Positions 41,703 through 51,415 are shown, counted from the stretch's first letter. The stretch: 64,000 nucleotides of DNA from Alterinioella nitratireducens (GCF_013155465.1 NZ_JABJVX010000013.1:1-64000); one strand, 5' to 3'. Notes: generated by a model not told the origin, from the sequence alone. Program-made: numbers and translations.

Positions 41703-42659
41703 TCAGGATCGGTTTATCATGACGCAGAGCAGTTCGAACAGGACCGAGGCCCCCAGATAGGCGGTGCCGCCGGATTGGTCGAAGGGGGGCGAGACCTCGA
41801 CCATGTCGGCCCCGACAATGTCGAGCCCTTGCAGCGCGCGCACCACCTCCAGCGCCTCGAAACTGTTGGGGCCGCCCACCTCGGGCGTGCCGGTGCCGGG
41901 GGCAAAGGCGGGGTCTATGAAGTCGATATCATAGCTGACATAGGTGGGCGCGCTGCCCACGATCTCGCGCGCCTCTTCCATGACGTCCGTGTAGCCGCGC
42001 GCGAAATATTCGCGGATCGGAATGAGGCGGATGCCGACGGATTTGGCGAAATCCACGTCCTCGGCATCATACATGGTGCCGCGAATGCCGATCTGGACCA
42101 CGCGCCTGGGGTCCAGCAAACCTTCCTCCACCGCGCGCCGGAAGGGGGTGCCATGGGTGTACATCTTGCCGTTGAAATAGGAGTGGAAGAGGTCGGTATG
42201 GCTGTCGAAATGCACCATGCCAAGCGGGCCCTCCGCGGCCAGCGCGCGCAGCACCGGCAACGTGGTCAGGTGATCGCCGCCCGCCGTCAGGGGCCGGATG
42301 CCCTTGGTTTTCAGGATGGTGTAGAAGGCGGTGATCCGCTCCATGCTGTCCATGAGATCGGCGGGATTGGGGCCGACATCGCCCAGATCGGCGCAATTGG
42401 CGGCTTCGAAAGGCCGGATGCCCGTGGCGTCGTTCTGCGCCCGGATCATGGTCGACATGTCGCGGACCTGGCGCGGCCCATGACGCGGACCGGGGCGATT
42501 GGTGGTGCCCGCATCCCAAGGAACGCCCACCAGCCCGATCTCGACCTCGTCGATTCGTGCATGATCCAGCCCCACCTGCGGCAGGCGCATGAAGGAGGGC
42601 ACACCGGCAAAGCGCGGCAGGTCGAAGCCCGAGACGGGATGGAAGAACGGATCGGACAT
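41703..42659 (-). CDS. speB: agmatinase
   Basis: The 318-residue ureohydrolase (start MSDPFFHPVSG) has the manganese ligands in GGDH, HFDSHTD and SYDIDFIDP. Sequence context fits agmatinase (agmatine to putrescine and urea) rather than arginase, although related guanidino hydrolases are possible. Downstream is the zwf operon. Confidence 0.88.
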   Translation of the reverse strand: MSDPFFHPVSGFDLPRFAGVPSFMRLPQVGLDHARIDEVEIGLVGVPWDAGTTNRPGPRHGPRQVRDMSTMIRAQNDATGIRPFEAANCADLGDVGPNPADLMDSMERITAFYTILKTKGIRPLTAGGDHLTTLPVLRALAAEGPLGMVHFDSHTDLFHSYFNGKMYTHGTPFRRAVEEGLLDPRRVVQIGIRGTMYDAEDVDFAKSVGIRLIPIREYFARGYTDVMEEAREIVGSAPTYVSYDIDFIDPAFAPGTGTPEVGGPNSFEALEVVRALQGLDIVGADMVEVSPPFDQSGGTAYLGASVLFELLCVMINRS

Positions 42660-42727
42660 CTGGGGCACCTCGGTTGGACGGTTCGACGCGAAGCTAGCGC
42701 GGATCGGTGCGCGCGTCACCCCGGGGG

Positions 42728-43324
42728 TCATGCCTCCAGCTCGGCATCCCAGTAGAGAAAATCGAGCCAGCTTTCATGCAGGTAGCCGGGCGGGAACTTG
42801 CGGCCTGAATTGCGCAGCTCCTCGGCCTGGGGCCGGCGCGGCGGTTTGCGCAGGGAAAGCCCTGAGCGGCGCAGCGATTTCGACCCCTTGCGCAGGTTGC
42901 ATTTCGAACAGGCGGCGACGACGTTTTCCCACGATGTGATTCCACCCGAGGCGCGCGGGATCACGTGATCGAAGGTCAGGTCGCCCCTGGCCCCGCAATA
43001 CTGGCAGGAGAAGTGATCGCGCAGGAAGAGGTTGAAGCGGGTAAAGGCGACGCGCTTTTGCGGTTTGACGTAATCCTTGAGCACGACAACGGACGGGATG
43101 CGGATCTGCACCGAGGGTGAACGCGCCACCTCGTCATATTCGGCGATGATCTGGACCCGGTCGAGCCAGGCCGCCTTGACCGCCTCCTGCCAGGGCCAGA
43201 GTGACAGCGGATAATAGGAGAGCGGCCGGTAATCGGCATTGAGCACCAGGGCCGGGTGATGCTTGAGCCCGCCGGGGCTGTGGGTGAACTCGGATCGGAA
43301 ACTCGTCTCGGTCGGTATCTGCAT
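42728..43324 (-). CDS. HNH endonuclease
   Basis: The 198-residue protein has a classic HNH motif with paired CxxC: CQYCG, then FDHVIPRASGG, WENVVAACSKCNLRKG. This is a common stand-alone HNH family of alphaproteobacteria with an N-terminal region beginning LKHHPALVLNADYRPL. The biological role is unknown. Its promoter is at 43405-43432. Confidence 0.93.
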   Translation of the reverse strand: MQIPTETSFRSEFTHSPGGLKHHPALVLNADYRPLSYYPLSLWPWQEAVKAAWLDRVQIIAEYDEVARSPSVQIRIPSVVVLKDYVKPQKRVAFTRFNLFLRDHFSCQYCGARGDLTFDHVIPRASGGITSWENVVAACSKCNLRKGSKSLRRSGLSLRKPPRRPQAEELRNSGRKFPPGYLHESWLDFLYWDAELEA

Positions 43325-43404
43325 CTTGGCGGTTTGCCTCTGCTCAATCGCCCCCGAAAGGGCCGGTCATCCGAGCGGGTGCCACGCGCCCATGCCTGAA
43401 ATGG

Positions 43405-43432
43405 ACTATATATGGGGAAACGAGTCTGGCAA
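43405..43432 (-). promoter_or_regulatory. sigma70-like promoter of the HNH gene
   Basis: On the minus strand TTGCCA (43427-43432), a 16-base spacer and TATAGT (43405-43410) lie about 80 bases before the ATG. Confidence 0.5.
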
Positions 43433-43485
43433 GAGGCTAGGTTTGGACAAGACGCAATCGGTTTCGACGCCTGCGGCGCCGATCC

Positions 43486-43541
43486 GTGGGGGGCTGTCTG
43501 CCCCCCACACCCCCCGAGGATATTTTCCTGAACAAAGAAGG
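43486..43541 (+). repeat. dispersed intergenic element, copy F (AACAAAGAAG type)
   Basis: A perfect 9-bp hairpin GTGGGGGGC-TGTCT-GCCCCCCAC (43486-43508) precedes CCGAGGATATTTTCCTGAAC and AAAGAAGG. It ends about four bases from the carboxylesterase stop codon, in opposite orientation to that gene. Confidence 0.75.
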
Positions 43542-43545
43542 GCGC

Positions 43546-44220
43546 TCAGGCGTCCTGGTCGAGGCCGAGGCATTGGCGAGTGAAGGCCAGCGCCACGGAC
43601 AGGCCATCGGGCGCGATGCCGTGGCCGGTGCCTTTCATGACATGGGCATAGACATCGACGCCCGCGCCTTGCAGCGCCTCGGCGGCCTCGGGCAGGCTTT
43701 GCGGCGGCACCACGTCATCGGCATCGCCATGGATCAAGAGGACGGGCGGGCGGGCGCGGATCTCGTCGGCGAGCAGTTCCGGTTCCATCAACCGGCCCGA
43801 AAAGCCGACGATGCCGGCGAAGGGCGTGTCGCGGCGCAGGGCCACGTGCAACGCCATCATGGTGCCCTGACTGAACCCGATGATAACGACGCGGTCGGGG
43901 GTCAGGTCTTCCGCCTCCAGCATCGCGTCGAGGAAGGCATCGAGTTCGGTCGCGGCGCGCGCCATGGCCGCGGCGGCCAGATCCTCGGGCGAGCCGTCGA
44001 GCCAGGGGATCGGGAACCACTGGAACCCCATCGGGTTCACGGTCGAGCGTTCCGGCGCATCCGGGGCGACGAAAACCGTGTTCGGCAGGTGCTGCGCCAG
44101 CGGATCGGCGAGGCCGAGCAGGTCGTTGCTATCGGCGCCATAGCCGTGCAGGAAGATCACCAGGCTGTCGCCCTGCCCCGATGCAGCCGCGCGGCGGCCA
44201 AATTCAAGTGTGTTGCTCAT
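43546..44220 (-). CDS. phospholipase/carboxylesterase (YpfH type)
   Basis: The 224-residue alpha/beta hydrolase (start MSNTLEFGRRAA) has the oxyanion HGYGAD (25-30), nucleophile S117 in GFSQGTM, an aspartate in HGDADDVVP and a histidine in KGTGHGIAPDG. It belongs to the carboxylesterase 2 family. The substrate is unknown. Its ATG overlaps the glycosylase stop codon by four bases, so both are co-translated. Confidence 0.9.
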   Translation of the reverse strand: MSNTLEFGRRAAASGQGDSLVIFLHGYGADSNDLLGLADPLAQHLPNTVFVAPDAPERSTVNPMGFQWFPIPWLDGSPEDLAAAAMARAATELDAFLDAMLEAEDLTPDRVVIIGFSQGTMMALHVALRRDTPFAGIVGFSGRLMEPELLADEIRARPPVLLIHGDADDVVPPQSLPEAAEALQGAGVDVYAHVMKGTGHGIAPDGLSVALAFTRQCLGLDQDA

Positions 44221-44846
44221 CTGATGCCGTCCCTCTGTTTCGCCACGCGGTAGTAGGCCCAAAGCGCGCGCGCGGCAACCGATCGCCAGGGCGACCAGCT
44301 TTCGGCCATGTCGCGCAGCGCGCGCTCCCTCGGGCGCGCGGGCAGATCGTAGAGCAGCCGCGCGGCCTCTTGCAGGGCGAGATCGCCCGGCGCGAATATA
44401 TCGGCGCGGCCAAGCGAGAACATGGCGTAGATCTCTGCGGTCCAGGGGCCGATGCCGGGAACGGCGGTTAGCGTGGCGATGACCTCGGCGTCGGAGGCGC
44501 GGCGCAGGGCGGTATAGTCGATGCGCGCCCTGGCCAGCGCGCTTGCATAGCGGGCCTTCTGGCGGCTGAGGCCGGGGGCGCGCAGCCCGTCCTCGCTGGC
44601 GGCCAGGATGCGGTCGGGATCGGTTAGCCCCGCCGCCTGCATCCGGGCCCAGATGGCGCGGGCCGAGGCGGTCGAGACCTGCTGGCTGATGATCGCGGAG
44701 AGAAGCTCGGCGAAGCCGTCGGGGCGGCGGCGCAGGGGAAGCGGGCCGGTCTGCTGCAAGGCGTGCCCCATGCGCGGGCAGGCGCGCGCCAGCCAGGCCG
44801 CGCCCTCGGCCACGCAGGCGTCGGTCTCGATGATGCGTCCGACCAT
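44217..44846 (-). CDS. DNA-3-methyladenine glycosylase (AlkA family)
   Basis: The 209-residue protein has the helix-hairpin-helix-GPD fold: LTAVPGIGPWTAEIYAMF (126-143) then catalytic D155 in IFAPGDLALQ. This matches AlkA-type alkylation repair. The ATG at 44846 has GGAG upstream. An upstream GTG at 44885 is possible. The AlkA N-terminal domain is absent, as in many short family members. Confidence 0.9.
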   Translation of the reverse strand: MVGRIIETDACVAEGAAWLARACPRMGHALQQTGPLPLRRRPDGFAELLSAIISQQVSTASARAIWARMQAAGLTDPDRILAASEDGLRAPGLSRQKARYASALARARIDYTALRRASDAEVIATLTAVPGIGPWTAEIYAMFSLGRADIFAPGDLALQEAARLLYDLPARPRERALRDMAESWSPWRSVAARALWAYYRVAKQRDGIR

Positions 44847-45022
44847 GGGAACTCCGGCTTCGTCACTGGAAGGGGAGGCTGTCACAGGTGGGCCGGATTG
44901 CCAATGCCGATGCCGAACTGTTCAGAATCAACGGGATGATCCGCGATACTGTGCAGGGGCGCACAGCCGGACCGGGGCCGGAAGGCTTCCCTTTCGCACC
45001 GATCGCGGCTAGCGATCTTGCC

Positions 45023-46246
45023 ATGACCGAGATCGCCACCCCTGCCCCCGACGACACCCGCGCGCGCCGCAACGTGGCGGTGCTGGTCGCGGTGCAGGCG
45101 ATCCTGGGCGCGCAGATGCCGATGGTGTTCACCGTGGGCGGGCTGGCGGGGCAGATGCTGGCCCCGAACCCGTGCCTGGCGACGCTGCCGATCTCGCTGA
45201 TCGTCTTCGGCTCGATGACCACGGCGCCCTGGATCTCGGCGGTCATGCAGCGCTTTGGCCGCCGGACCGGGTTCTTCATCGGGGCAGGCGGCGGCGCCCT
45301 GGGCGGTGCGGTCTCGGCCTATGGGCTTTACGTCGACAGCTTCCTGATCTTCCTTCTGGGCAGCTATTTCACCGGCATCTACATGTCGGCGCAGGCCTTC
45401 TACCGCTTTGCCGCCGCCGATGCGGCCTCGGACGATTTTCGGCCCAAGGCGATTTCCTACGTCATGGCCGGTGGCCTTGCCTCGGCCCTCATCGGCCCGC
45501 AACTGGTCAAGGTGGTGGGCGATGTCAGCGTGATTCCGTTCCTCGGCGTCTATTTTGCAATCGTGATCCTGAACGCAGGTGGCGCGCTGCTCTTCCTGTT
45601 TCTCGATCTGCCGCGACCGAAGCCGCGTCTTGCCGACGATCCCACGGGGCGCAGCCGTCGCGCGCTTCTGCGCGACCCGAAGATCCTGACCGCGATCATC
45701 GTGGGCATGGTCTCCTACGCGCTGATGAACCTGGTGATGACCTCGACGCCGCTGGCCGTGGTTGGCTGCGGCTTCGATCGGAACAATGCCGCCGATGTGG
45801 TCTCGGCCCATGTGCTGGCGATGTACGTCCCCTCCTTCTTCACCGGCCACCTGATCGCGCGCTACGGCGCTGAACGGATCATGGCCATCGGCCTGACCAT
45901 CCTGGCCGGCGCGGGGCTGGTGGCGCTGTGGGGCGTCGAGCTGGAGAATTTCTTTGGCGCCCTGATCCTTCTGGGCGTGGGCTGGAATTTCGGCTTCATC
46001 GGGGCGACCGCGCTGCTGACGGCCAGCCATGCCCCCGAGGAGCGTGGCCGGGTGCAGGGCATGAACGACGCCATCGTCTTTGGCTTCGTGACGCTGGCCT
46101 CGCTGGCCTCGGGCGGGTTGATGAACTGCTCGGGCGGGTCGGTGGCGGCGGGCTGGACGGCGGTGAACTTGGCCATGGTGCCGTTCCTGGCGCTGGCGGG
46201 TGGGGCGCTGATCTGGCTCTGGCTGCGCCCGAAAGAGGCGGTATGA
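45023..46246 (+). CDS. major facilitator superfamily transporter
   Basis: The 407-residue protein (start MTEIATPAPDD) has twelve predicted membrane segments and the loop RFGRRTGFFIG between spans 2 and 3, a typical MFS motif. It resembles a group of uncharacterised MFS permeases. The substrate cannot be deduced. It is convergent to the squalene/phytoene-synthase-like gene. Confidence 0.85.
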   Translation: MTEIATPAPDDTRARRNVAVLVAVQAILGAQMPMVFTVGGLAGQMLAPNPCLATLPISLIVFGSMTTAPWISAVMQRFGRRTGFFIGAGGGALGGAVSAYGLYVDSFLIFLLGSYFTGIYMSAQAFYRFAAADAASDDFRPKAISYVMAGGLASALIGPQLVKVVGDVSVIPFLGVYFAIVILNAGGALLFLFLDLPRPKPRLADDPTGRSRRALLRDPKILTAIIVGMVSYALMNLVMTSTPLAVVGCGFDRNNAADVVSAHVLAMYVPSFFTGHLIARYGAERIMAIGLTILAGAGLVALWGVELENFFGALILLGVGWNFGFIGATALLTASHAPEERGRVQGMNDAIVFGFVTLASLASGGLMNCSGGSVAAGWTAVNLAMVPFLALAGGALIWLWLRPKEAV

Positions 46247-46260
46247 GGCGCGGGCGGGGA

Positions 46261-46320
46261 CGGATTTCTAAACGAAATCCGGCCTCCGGCGGAGGTATTT
46301 TCCGCAAAATGAAAGCAGGG
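46261..46320 (+). repeat. dispersed intergenic element, copy D (AAAATGAAA type)
   Basis: Hairpin CGGATTTC-TAAAC-GAAATCCG (46261-46281) and CCTCC-GGC-GGAGG (46283-46295) precede TATTTTCCGCAAAATGAAAG and CAGGG. It lies between convergent genes and probably terminates the MFS transcript. Confidence 0.75.
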
Positions 46321-46327
46321 CGGGGCG

Positions 46328-47098
46328 TCAGACCCGACCCGTGAGCTGCGCCTTGAGCAGGCGGGCGCGGCGGGCGAATTCGCTGTCTTCCAGGCGGCCC
46401 CCGGCGACACGCGCGGGGTCGGATTGCGCCGCAAGGAGGATGGGGCCGGTGCGCCAGAGCGCGAGCAGGGCGGCGCGGGCGGGCCTGGCGATCCGCGATT
46501 GGGCGGCGCGGCCCTCGTGCCATTTTTCCAGGCCGCGCCTGGCCAGCGCGCGCACGCCATCGGGTGTGCCATCCAGCAAGGGGATACGGTTGCGCGCCTC
46601 AAGCTCCGGCACCGCGCGCAGGAGGGCCGCGATCCCGGCGGCGAAGGCCATCGCGCGGATCGGGCCCTCAGCGGCGGCATCCGCCCCGAGCGCTTGCGCC
46701 GCGACCCAGGCCAGGTTGCCGGAGGTCGCATCGAGATAGGCGTCGAAATGGGCCTGATCCTCGAAGGCGTCCTTGTAGATATCCCACCGCCGCGCGGCAA
46801 TCAGCGCGTCGAGTTGCGGCGCGGCGGAGGCCGACAGCGCCTCGGAGAGCGGGGCCGCGACCTCATGCGCGCGCGGGGCCGCCCCCTGCCCCATCTCCTC
46901 GACCACGTCGCGCCAGAATTGCAGGCGCATCTCGGCGATCATCGGCTCGGAGACCATCCAGGGCGCGCGGGCAACCTCGAGGTTGAAGGCGTAGAGCGGA
47001 AAGAGGATCCGGCGCGCGGGGGGCGGCGCGGCCATGGTGGCCAGGAACCTGTCGGGGTCGCCGCGTCGGACCAGGTCTGCGCAGGCTTGCAGGGTCAT
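46328..47098 (-). CDS. squalene/phytoene synthase-like protein lacking aspartate motifs
   Basis: The 256-residue protein (start MTLQACADLVRRGDP) matches the trans-isoprenyl diphosphate synthase family in its ARRILFPLYAFNLEVAR-type start and EMRLQFWRD. The two DxxxD motifs needed for prenyl transfer are absent: AGIAALLRAVPE replaces the second. It may resemble NDUFAF6, a complex I assembly factor, rather than a synthase. It overlaps the upstream methyltransferase gene by four bases. Confidence 0.8.
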   Translation of the reverse strand: MTLQACADLVRRGDPDRFLATMAAPPPARRILFPLYAFNLEVARAPWMVSEPMIAEMRLQFWRDVVEEMGQGAAPRAHEVAAPLSEALSASAAPQLDALIAARRWDIYKDAFEDQAHFDAYLDATSGNLAWVAAQALGADAAAEGPIRAMAFAAGIAALLRAVPELEARNRIPLLDGTPDGVRALARRGLEKWHEGRAAQSRIARPARAALLALWRTGPILLAAQSDPARVAGGRLEDSEFARRARLLKAQLTGRV

Positions 47099-47835
47099 GC
47101 AGGGGTGACCACGGATAGAAGGTAGCCGAATTCGCCGCGATGCGCGCGCCAGATGCGGGCCTCGGCCTCGGTCTCGTCCAGAACCGACATCAGGGCGGCA
47201 TCTGCACCGGGTCGCAGGCTGGCGATGCGGCGCTCGATGGGGCCGTAATAGCCCTCCCATGCCGCGTCCGAGAGCAGCCGGGTGGCCACGATCCTGTAGG
47301 CCGCCGCCGTAACCCGTTCCGCGATCCCGTCTGCATCGGTCATGTCAGGGTAGTCGGCCCAATTGTCGCGCACCGCTGCAGAGGGGCTGCCGGTCAGGTA
47401 GACCGCGTCGGAAAAGGCGATGTGGCCGCCGGGGGCCAGTGCGGTGTGCCAGGCGGTCAGGCAGTCCGTCACGCCTTCGATATAGGCGGCACCCGCGCAC
47501 CAGATCAGGTCGAAGGGGCCGAGGGCGGCGGGATCGGGCAGGCCATCCTCGGTGGCAATGAGCCGCCCCTGCCGGATCGTGACCCGCGGATCGCCCGCAA
47601 ACCGGGCGGCGGCATCCTCGACAAAGGGCTGGTGCAGGTCGAAGCCGATGAGGTTCGCCTCCGGGGCCGCGAAGAGGAGCGCGGGAATATCGGCCCCCGG
47701 CCCGCAGGCCGCCTCGCAGATCCGCGCGTCAGGGGCGAGCCCCGCCATCTCGGCGGCCCAGGCGACATCGCCGCGTTCGCCGGGGCCTTCGCGCGGCAGG
47801 TCGCGATGCAGGGTGAAGAAGGGCGACCGGATCAT
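47095..47835 (-). CDS. SAM-dependent class I methyltransferase
   Basis: The 246-residue protein has a Rossmann SAM fold with motif I EAACGPGADIPALL (41-54), GFDLHQPF and DLIWCAGAAYIEG. The substrate is unknown. It overlaps cimA by four bases and the following gene by four bases, so a three-gene operon is likely. Confidence 0.85.
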   Translation of the reverse strand: MIRSPFFTLHRDLPREGPGERGDVAWAAEMAGLAPDARICEAACGPGADIPALLFAAPEANLIGFDLHQPFVEDAAARFAGDPRVTIRQGRLIATEDGLPDPAALGPFDLIWCAGAAYIEGVTDCLTAWHTALAPGGHIAFSDAVYLTGSPSAAVRDNWADYPDMTDADGIAERVTAAAYRIVATRLLSDAAWEGYYGPIERRIASLRPGADAALMSVLDETEAEARIWRAHRGEFGYLLSVVTPA

Positions 47836-49451
47836 GGCTTGGCCCCCTCATGCACCAGCTTCCAGGTGATCGCATCCAGCAGCGCCTCGAAACTCGCATC
47901 CACGATATTGGGGCTGACGCCCACGGTGGACCAGCGCCGCCCGGTCGAGTCCTCGCTGTCGATGACGACCCGGGTGACGGCCTCGGTGCCGCCTTGGGTG
48001 ATGCGGACCTTGAAATCGACCAGGTGGATGTCGTCGATGAACTGCTGGTAAGGCCCCAGATCCTTGGCCAGCGCCTTGGAGAGCGCATTGACCGGCCCGC
48101 GATCCGACCCCGTCTCATCCATCGACTCGCTGACCGAGAGCATTTTCCGGTCCCCGATCTTCACCACCACCACGGCCTCGGACAGGCTGACCATCTGGTT
48201 GCGCTTGTTCTTGCGGCGTTCGACCGTGACCTTGTAGCGCTTGACCTCGAAGAACTGCGGTAACGCCTCGAGCGCGCGGCGGGCGAGCAGCTCGAAACTG
48301 GCCTGCGCGGTGTCATAGGAATAGCCCTGGTCCTCGCGGTCCTTGATCTCGTCCAGGATCGCGGCAAGCGCCGGATCGCCGGGCGCGACCTCGATCCCCG
48401 CCTCGGCCAGGCGGCGGCGGAGGTTGGATTGGCCGGCCTGGTTCGACATCGGGATGATGCGGGCATTGCCGGTCAGGTCGGGATCGACATGTTCATAGGT
48501 CGAGGGGTCTTTCAGGATCGCGCTGGCATGCAGCCCCGCCTTATGGGCAAAGGCCGAGGCCCCCACATAGGCCGCCTGCCGCATCGGCACCCGGTTGAGG
48601 ATGTCGTCCAGCGTGCGGCTGGCCCGCGTGAGGGTTTTCAGCGCGTCCAGCGTGATGCCGGTTTCATAGCGGCTGGCATAGGGTTCTTTCAGAAGAAGCG
48701 TCGGGATCAGCGCGGTCAGGTTGGCATTGCCGCAGCGTTCCCCAAGCCCGTTCAGCGTGCCCTGGATCTGGCGCGCGCCCGCCTCCACCGCCGCAAGACT
48801 GCCCGCGACGGCGGTTTCGGTGTCGTTATGGGTATGGATGCCCAGATGCGCACCGGGAATGTCATCCGCGATGACCGCACGGGTGATCTCGGCGATCTCG
48901 GCGGGCAGCGTGCCGCCATTGGTGTCGCACAGCACGATCCAGCGCGCCCCCGCATCATGCGCCGCGTGCAGGCAGGACAGCGCATAGGCGGGATCGGCCT
49001 TGTAGCCATCGAAGAAGTGTTCCGCATCGAACAGCGCCTCGCGGCCCTGGGCCACCAGATGCGCGACGGACCTGGCGATGTTGTCGAGGTTTTCCTTGAG
49101 CGTGATGCCAAGCGCGGTTTCGACATGGAAAACATGCGTCTTGCCGACGAGGCAGACGGATTTGGTCCCGGCATTGAGGACGGCGGCCAGAACCTCGTCG
49201 TTCTCCGCGCTGCGCCCGGCCCGCTTGGTCATGCCGAAGGCGGTCATGCGCGCGCGGGTCTGCGGTGCCGCGTCGAAAAACGCGCTGTCGGTGGGGTTCG
49301 CACCGGGCCAGCCGCCTTCGATATAGTCGAGGCCGAGCGTATCCAGCATCTCGGCGATCTGGGTCTTCTCTTGAGTCGAGAACTGCACGCCCTGGGTCTG
49401 CTGACCGTCGCGCAGGGTGGTGTCGTAGAGGGTGAGGCGGGTTTTGGTCAT
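47832..49451 (-). CDS. cimA: citramalate synthase
   Basis: CimA condenses pyruvate and acetyl-CoA to citramalate for isoleucine synthesis. The 539-residue protein has YDTTLRDGQQTQG near the start, LCDTNGGTLPAEI, HTHNDTETAVAGSLAAVEAGA (first half) and GLGERCGNANL, plus the C-terminal regulatory domain. This pattern is CimA rather than IPMS. A complex hairpin region precedes it. Confidence 0.95.
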   Translation of the reverse strand: MTKTRLTLYDTTLRDGQQTQGVQFSTQEKTQIAEMLDTLGLDYIEGGWPGANPTDSAFFDAAPQTRARMTAFGMTKRAGRSAENDEVLAAVLNAGTKSVCLVGKTHVFHVETALGITLKENLDNIARSVAHLVAQGREALFDAEHFFDGYKADPAYALSCLHAAHDAGARWIVLCDTNGGTLPAEIAEITRAVIADDIPGAHLGIHTHNDTETAVAGSLAAVEAGARQIQGTLNGLGERCGNANLTALIPTLLLKEPYASRYETGITLDALKTLTRASRTLDDILNRVPMRQAAYVGASAFAHKAGLHASAILKDPSTYEHVDPDLTGNARIIPMSNQAGQSNLRRRLAEAGIEVAPGDPALAAILDEIKDREDQGYSYDTAQASFELLARRALEALPQFFEVKRYKVTVERRKNKRNQMVSLSEAVVVVKIGDRKMLSVSESMDETGSDRGPVNALSKALAKDLGPYQQFIDDIHLVDFKVRITQGGTEAVTRVVIDSEDSTGRRWSTVGVSPNIVDASFEALLDAITWKLVHEGAKP

Positions 49452-49471
49452 CGGGTGACCTCATGGACAAA

Positions 49472-49549
49472 GGGCAGCCCCCGGCAGCGGGTGGGGGTGA
49501 AGCCCCCGCCCATGGGGGCGGTCGGGGGCTGCCCGGCTTGTGGCCGGGC
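49472..49549. terminator. nested inverted repeats between cysS and cimA
   Basis: A 12-bp perfect inverted repeat, GGGCAGCCCCCG (49472-49483) with CGGGGGCTGCCC (49523-49534), encloses GCCCCC/GGGGGC pairs. Its outer arm overlaps another hairpin GCCCGGC-TTGTG-GCCGGGC (49531-49549). The structures are mutually exclusive, which resembles an attenuator, 21 bases before cimA. Confidence 0.5.
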
Positions 49550-49569
49550 GGGGCATGTGATGGGGGTGC

Positions 49570-51117
49570 TCATTTCAGGGTCTCCAGGTTTCGGAGGATT
49601 TCTGAGGCAATTACCCCGAGGTAGCGATCAGCCGCTGCTCCAAAATCAAGCTCTCCATTATTGCCAATCAAGTCGCCAAATATCTCGTTTCTCATCGCCG
49701 GAGAGAGAGAGCTCATATAGTCGTGAACATCATCAATTGACGTGCTAGGTTGCACTTTTCCGTCAGGCAGGTCTTTGATCGTGACCCCCTTCGCTTTCAA
49801 ACTATCTCTAATATAATCAGCAAGTTGATAGTCACGTTCTTCCTTAGCGATCCGTCGACGTTTCAGCAGTTCTGTTAGTTTGTCGTTCGCTGAATAGTGT
49901 AGCTTGCGCCGCGAATACCATCCCCCCATTCCTTCCTGCAGCAACCCAACAAGGCGTGCATTAAACAAGAGCGCTCTTGGCTGAGACTCCAATTTCCTGA
50001 GAGCAGATATTGCCAATGGTGTGTTCAGATCATCGCCCAAAGCCGCGAGAACAGACTCATTCGCGGTATTTGCCGGAACCACATTCTCCGTAAGCGTACG
50101 CCATTTGAAGAGTGTTTGCGCGGCTTTTTCCGCTTTCGCCTCCGTCCAATCCATTGGTTTGCGATAATGCGTCTGCAGGAACACGAAACGGATCACTTCT
50201 GCTGGCACCTTCGGTGCGCCATCTTGACCATCCAGCAAATCCCGCACCGTGAAAAAGTTGCCGAGCGATTTCGACATCTTCTTGCCTTCAACTTGCAGCA
50301 TCTCGTTATGCATCCAGTAACGGGCAAACTCCCCCTCGGGATGCGCGCACTTACTCTGCGCGATCTCGTTCTCATGATGCGGGAATTGCAGGTCCAGCCC
50401 GCCGCCATGGATGTCGAAACTGTCCCCGAGCAACTCGTGGCTCATCGCCGAGCACTCGATATGCCAGCCGGGACGCCCCCGTCCCCAAGGCGAGTCCCAC
50501 CCCGGCAGGTCATTGCTCGACGGTTTCCACAGCACGAAATCCATCGGGTTCTTCTTGTAGGGCGCCACCTCGACCCGTGCGCCCGCGATCATGTCATCGA
50601 CCGAGCGGCCCGAGAGCTTGCCATAGCCTTCCCGCCAGCTGTCGACGGAAAAGAGCACATGGCCCTCGGCGGCGTAAGCGTGGCCCTTCGCCACAAGGTC
50701 TTCGATCATCGCCACCATGGGCGCGATGAACTCGGTCGCGCGCGGCATCTGGTCGGGTTCCAAGGCCCCGAGCGCGCCCATATCGGCCAGGTACCAGTCG
50801 ATCGTTTCGTCGGAGCGTTCATGCACCAGATCCTCGATCGAGCCCTTGGCCCCCGCCTCTTTCCGCGCCAGGGCCGTCGCGTTGATCTTGTCATCCACAT
50901 CGGTGAAATTGCGCACATAGGTGACGTGTTCGGCCCCATAGACATGGCGCAGCAGCCGGTAGAGCACATCGAACACCACCACGGGCCGCGCATTGCCCAG
51001 ATGGGCACGGTCATAGACGGTCGGCCCGCAGACATACATGCGCACGTTCTTCTTATCGAGCGGCTCGAACCGCTCCTTCTGGCGGGTTTTCGTATTGTAA
51101 AGCGTGATCTCGGTCAT
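49570..51117 (-). CDS. cysS: cysteinyl-tRNA synthetase with mosaic composition
   Basis: CysRS charges tRNA-Cys. The 515-residue protein has the HIGH-type HLGN (39-42), zinc ligands C30, ECSAMS and [12 protein letters not shown], and KMSKS at 280-284. Codons after about residue 259 (below 50340) fall to roughly 43-55% GC compared with 60-72% before, and the C-terminus carries about 50 residues beyond the usual end. The 3' half may be a recombined segment from another lineage. Confidence 0.93.
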   Translation of the reverse strand: MTEITLYNTKTRQKERFEPLDKKNVRMYVCGPTVYDRAHLGNARPVVVFDVLYRLLRHVYGAEHVTYVRNFTDVDDKINATALARKEAGAKGSIEDLVHERSDETIDWYLADMGALGALEPDQMPRATEFIAPMVAMIEDLVAKGHAYAAEGHVLFSVDSWREGYGKLSGRSVDDMIAGARVEVAPYKKNPMDFVLWKPSSNDLPGWDSPWGRGRPGWHIECSAMSHELLGDSFDIHGGGLDLQFPHHENEIAQSKCAHPEGEFARYWMHNEMLQVEGKKMSKSLGNFFTVRDLLDGQDGAPKVPAEVIRFVFLQTHYRKPMDWTEAKAEKAAQTLFKWRTLTENVVPANTANESVLAALGDDLNTPLAISALRKLESQPRALLFNARLVGLLQEGMGGWYSRRKLHYSANDKLTELLKRRRIAKEERDYQLADYIRDSLKAKGVTIKDLPDGKVQPSTSIDDVHDYMSSLSPAMRNEIFGDLIGNNGELDFGAAADRYLGVIASEILRNLETLK

Positions 51118-51415
51118 AGGCGTGTCCTCGCGCGCGGGATGCCCGGCGGGGGTAGCAACTTAGAACCTCGGATGGAAGTAAGGAAACGGACCCGCGCGGA
51201 CAGATGTCAGCCGGTAATGCAGCAGGGAATGGTCTTGGTGCGGGTCATCGGCGGATGGTAGCGTGATCTCCATGATCTGCCAAGCATTTCCAACATGACC
51301 CGCACCATCCGGGGCAATCTGACCGGGAAATTTCAGGCCAGGCCGGCCCCGCGAGATTGACAAATCCGGCGCGGGATGCGCCCTTGCCCCGGACTTTGGC
51401 GTAAGGGGGCGAAAC
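51118..51415. other. 298-base intergenic region, no gene found
   Basis: Only short low-quality frames lie between cysS and the divergent aminotransferase gene. A TTGACA hexamer at about 51357-51362 could be part of the aminotransferase promoter, but the -10 box is poor. GGGGGCG precedes its ATG. No hairpin, repeat family member or RNA gene was recognised. Confidence 0.5.
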
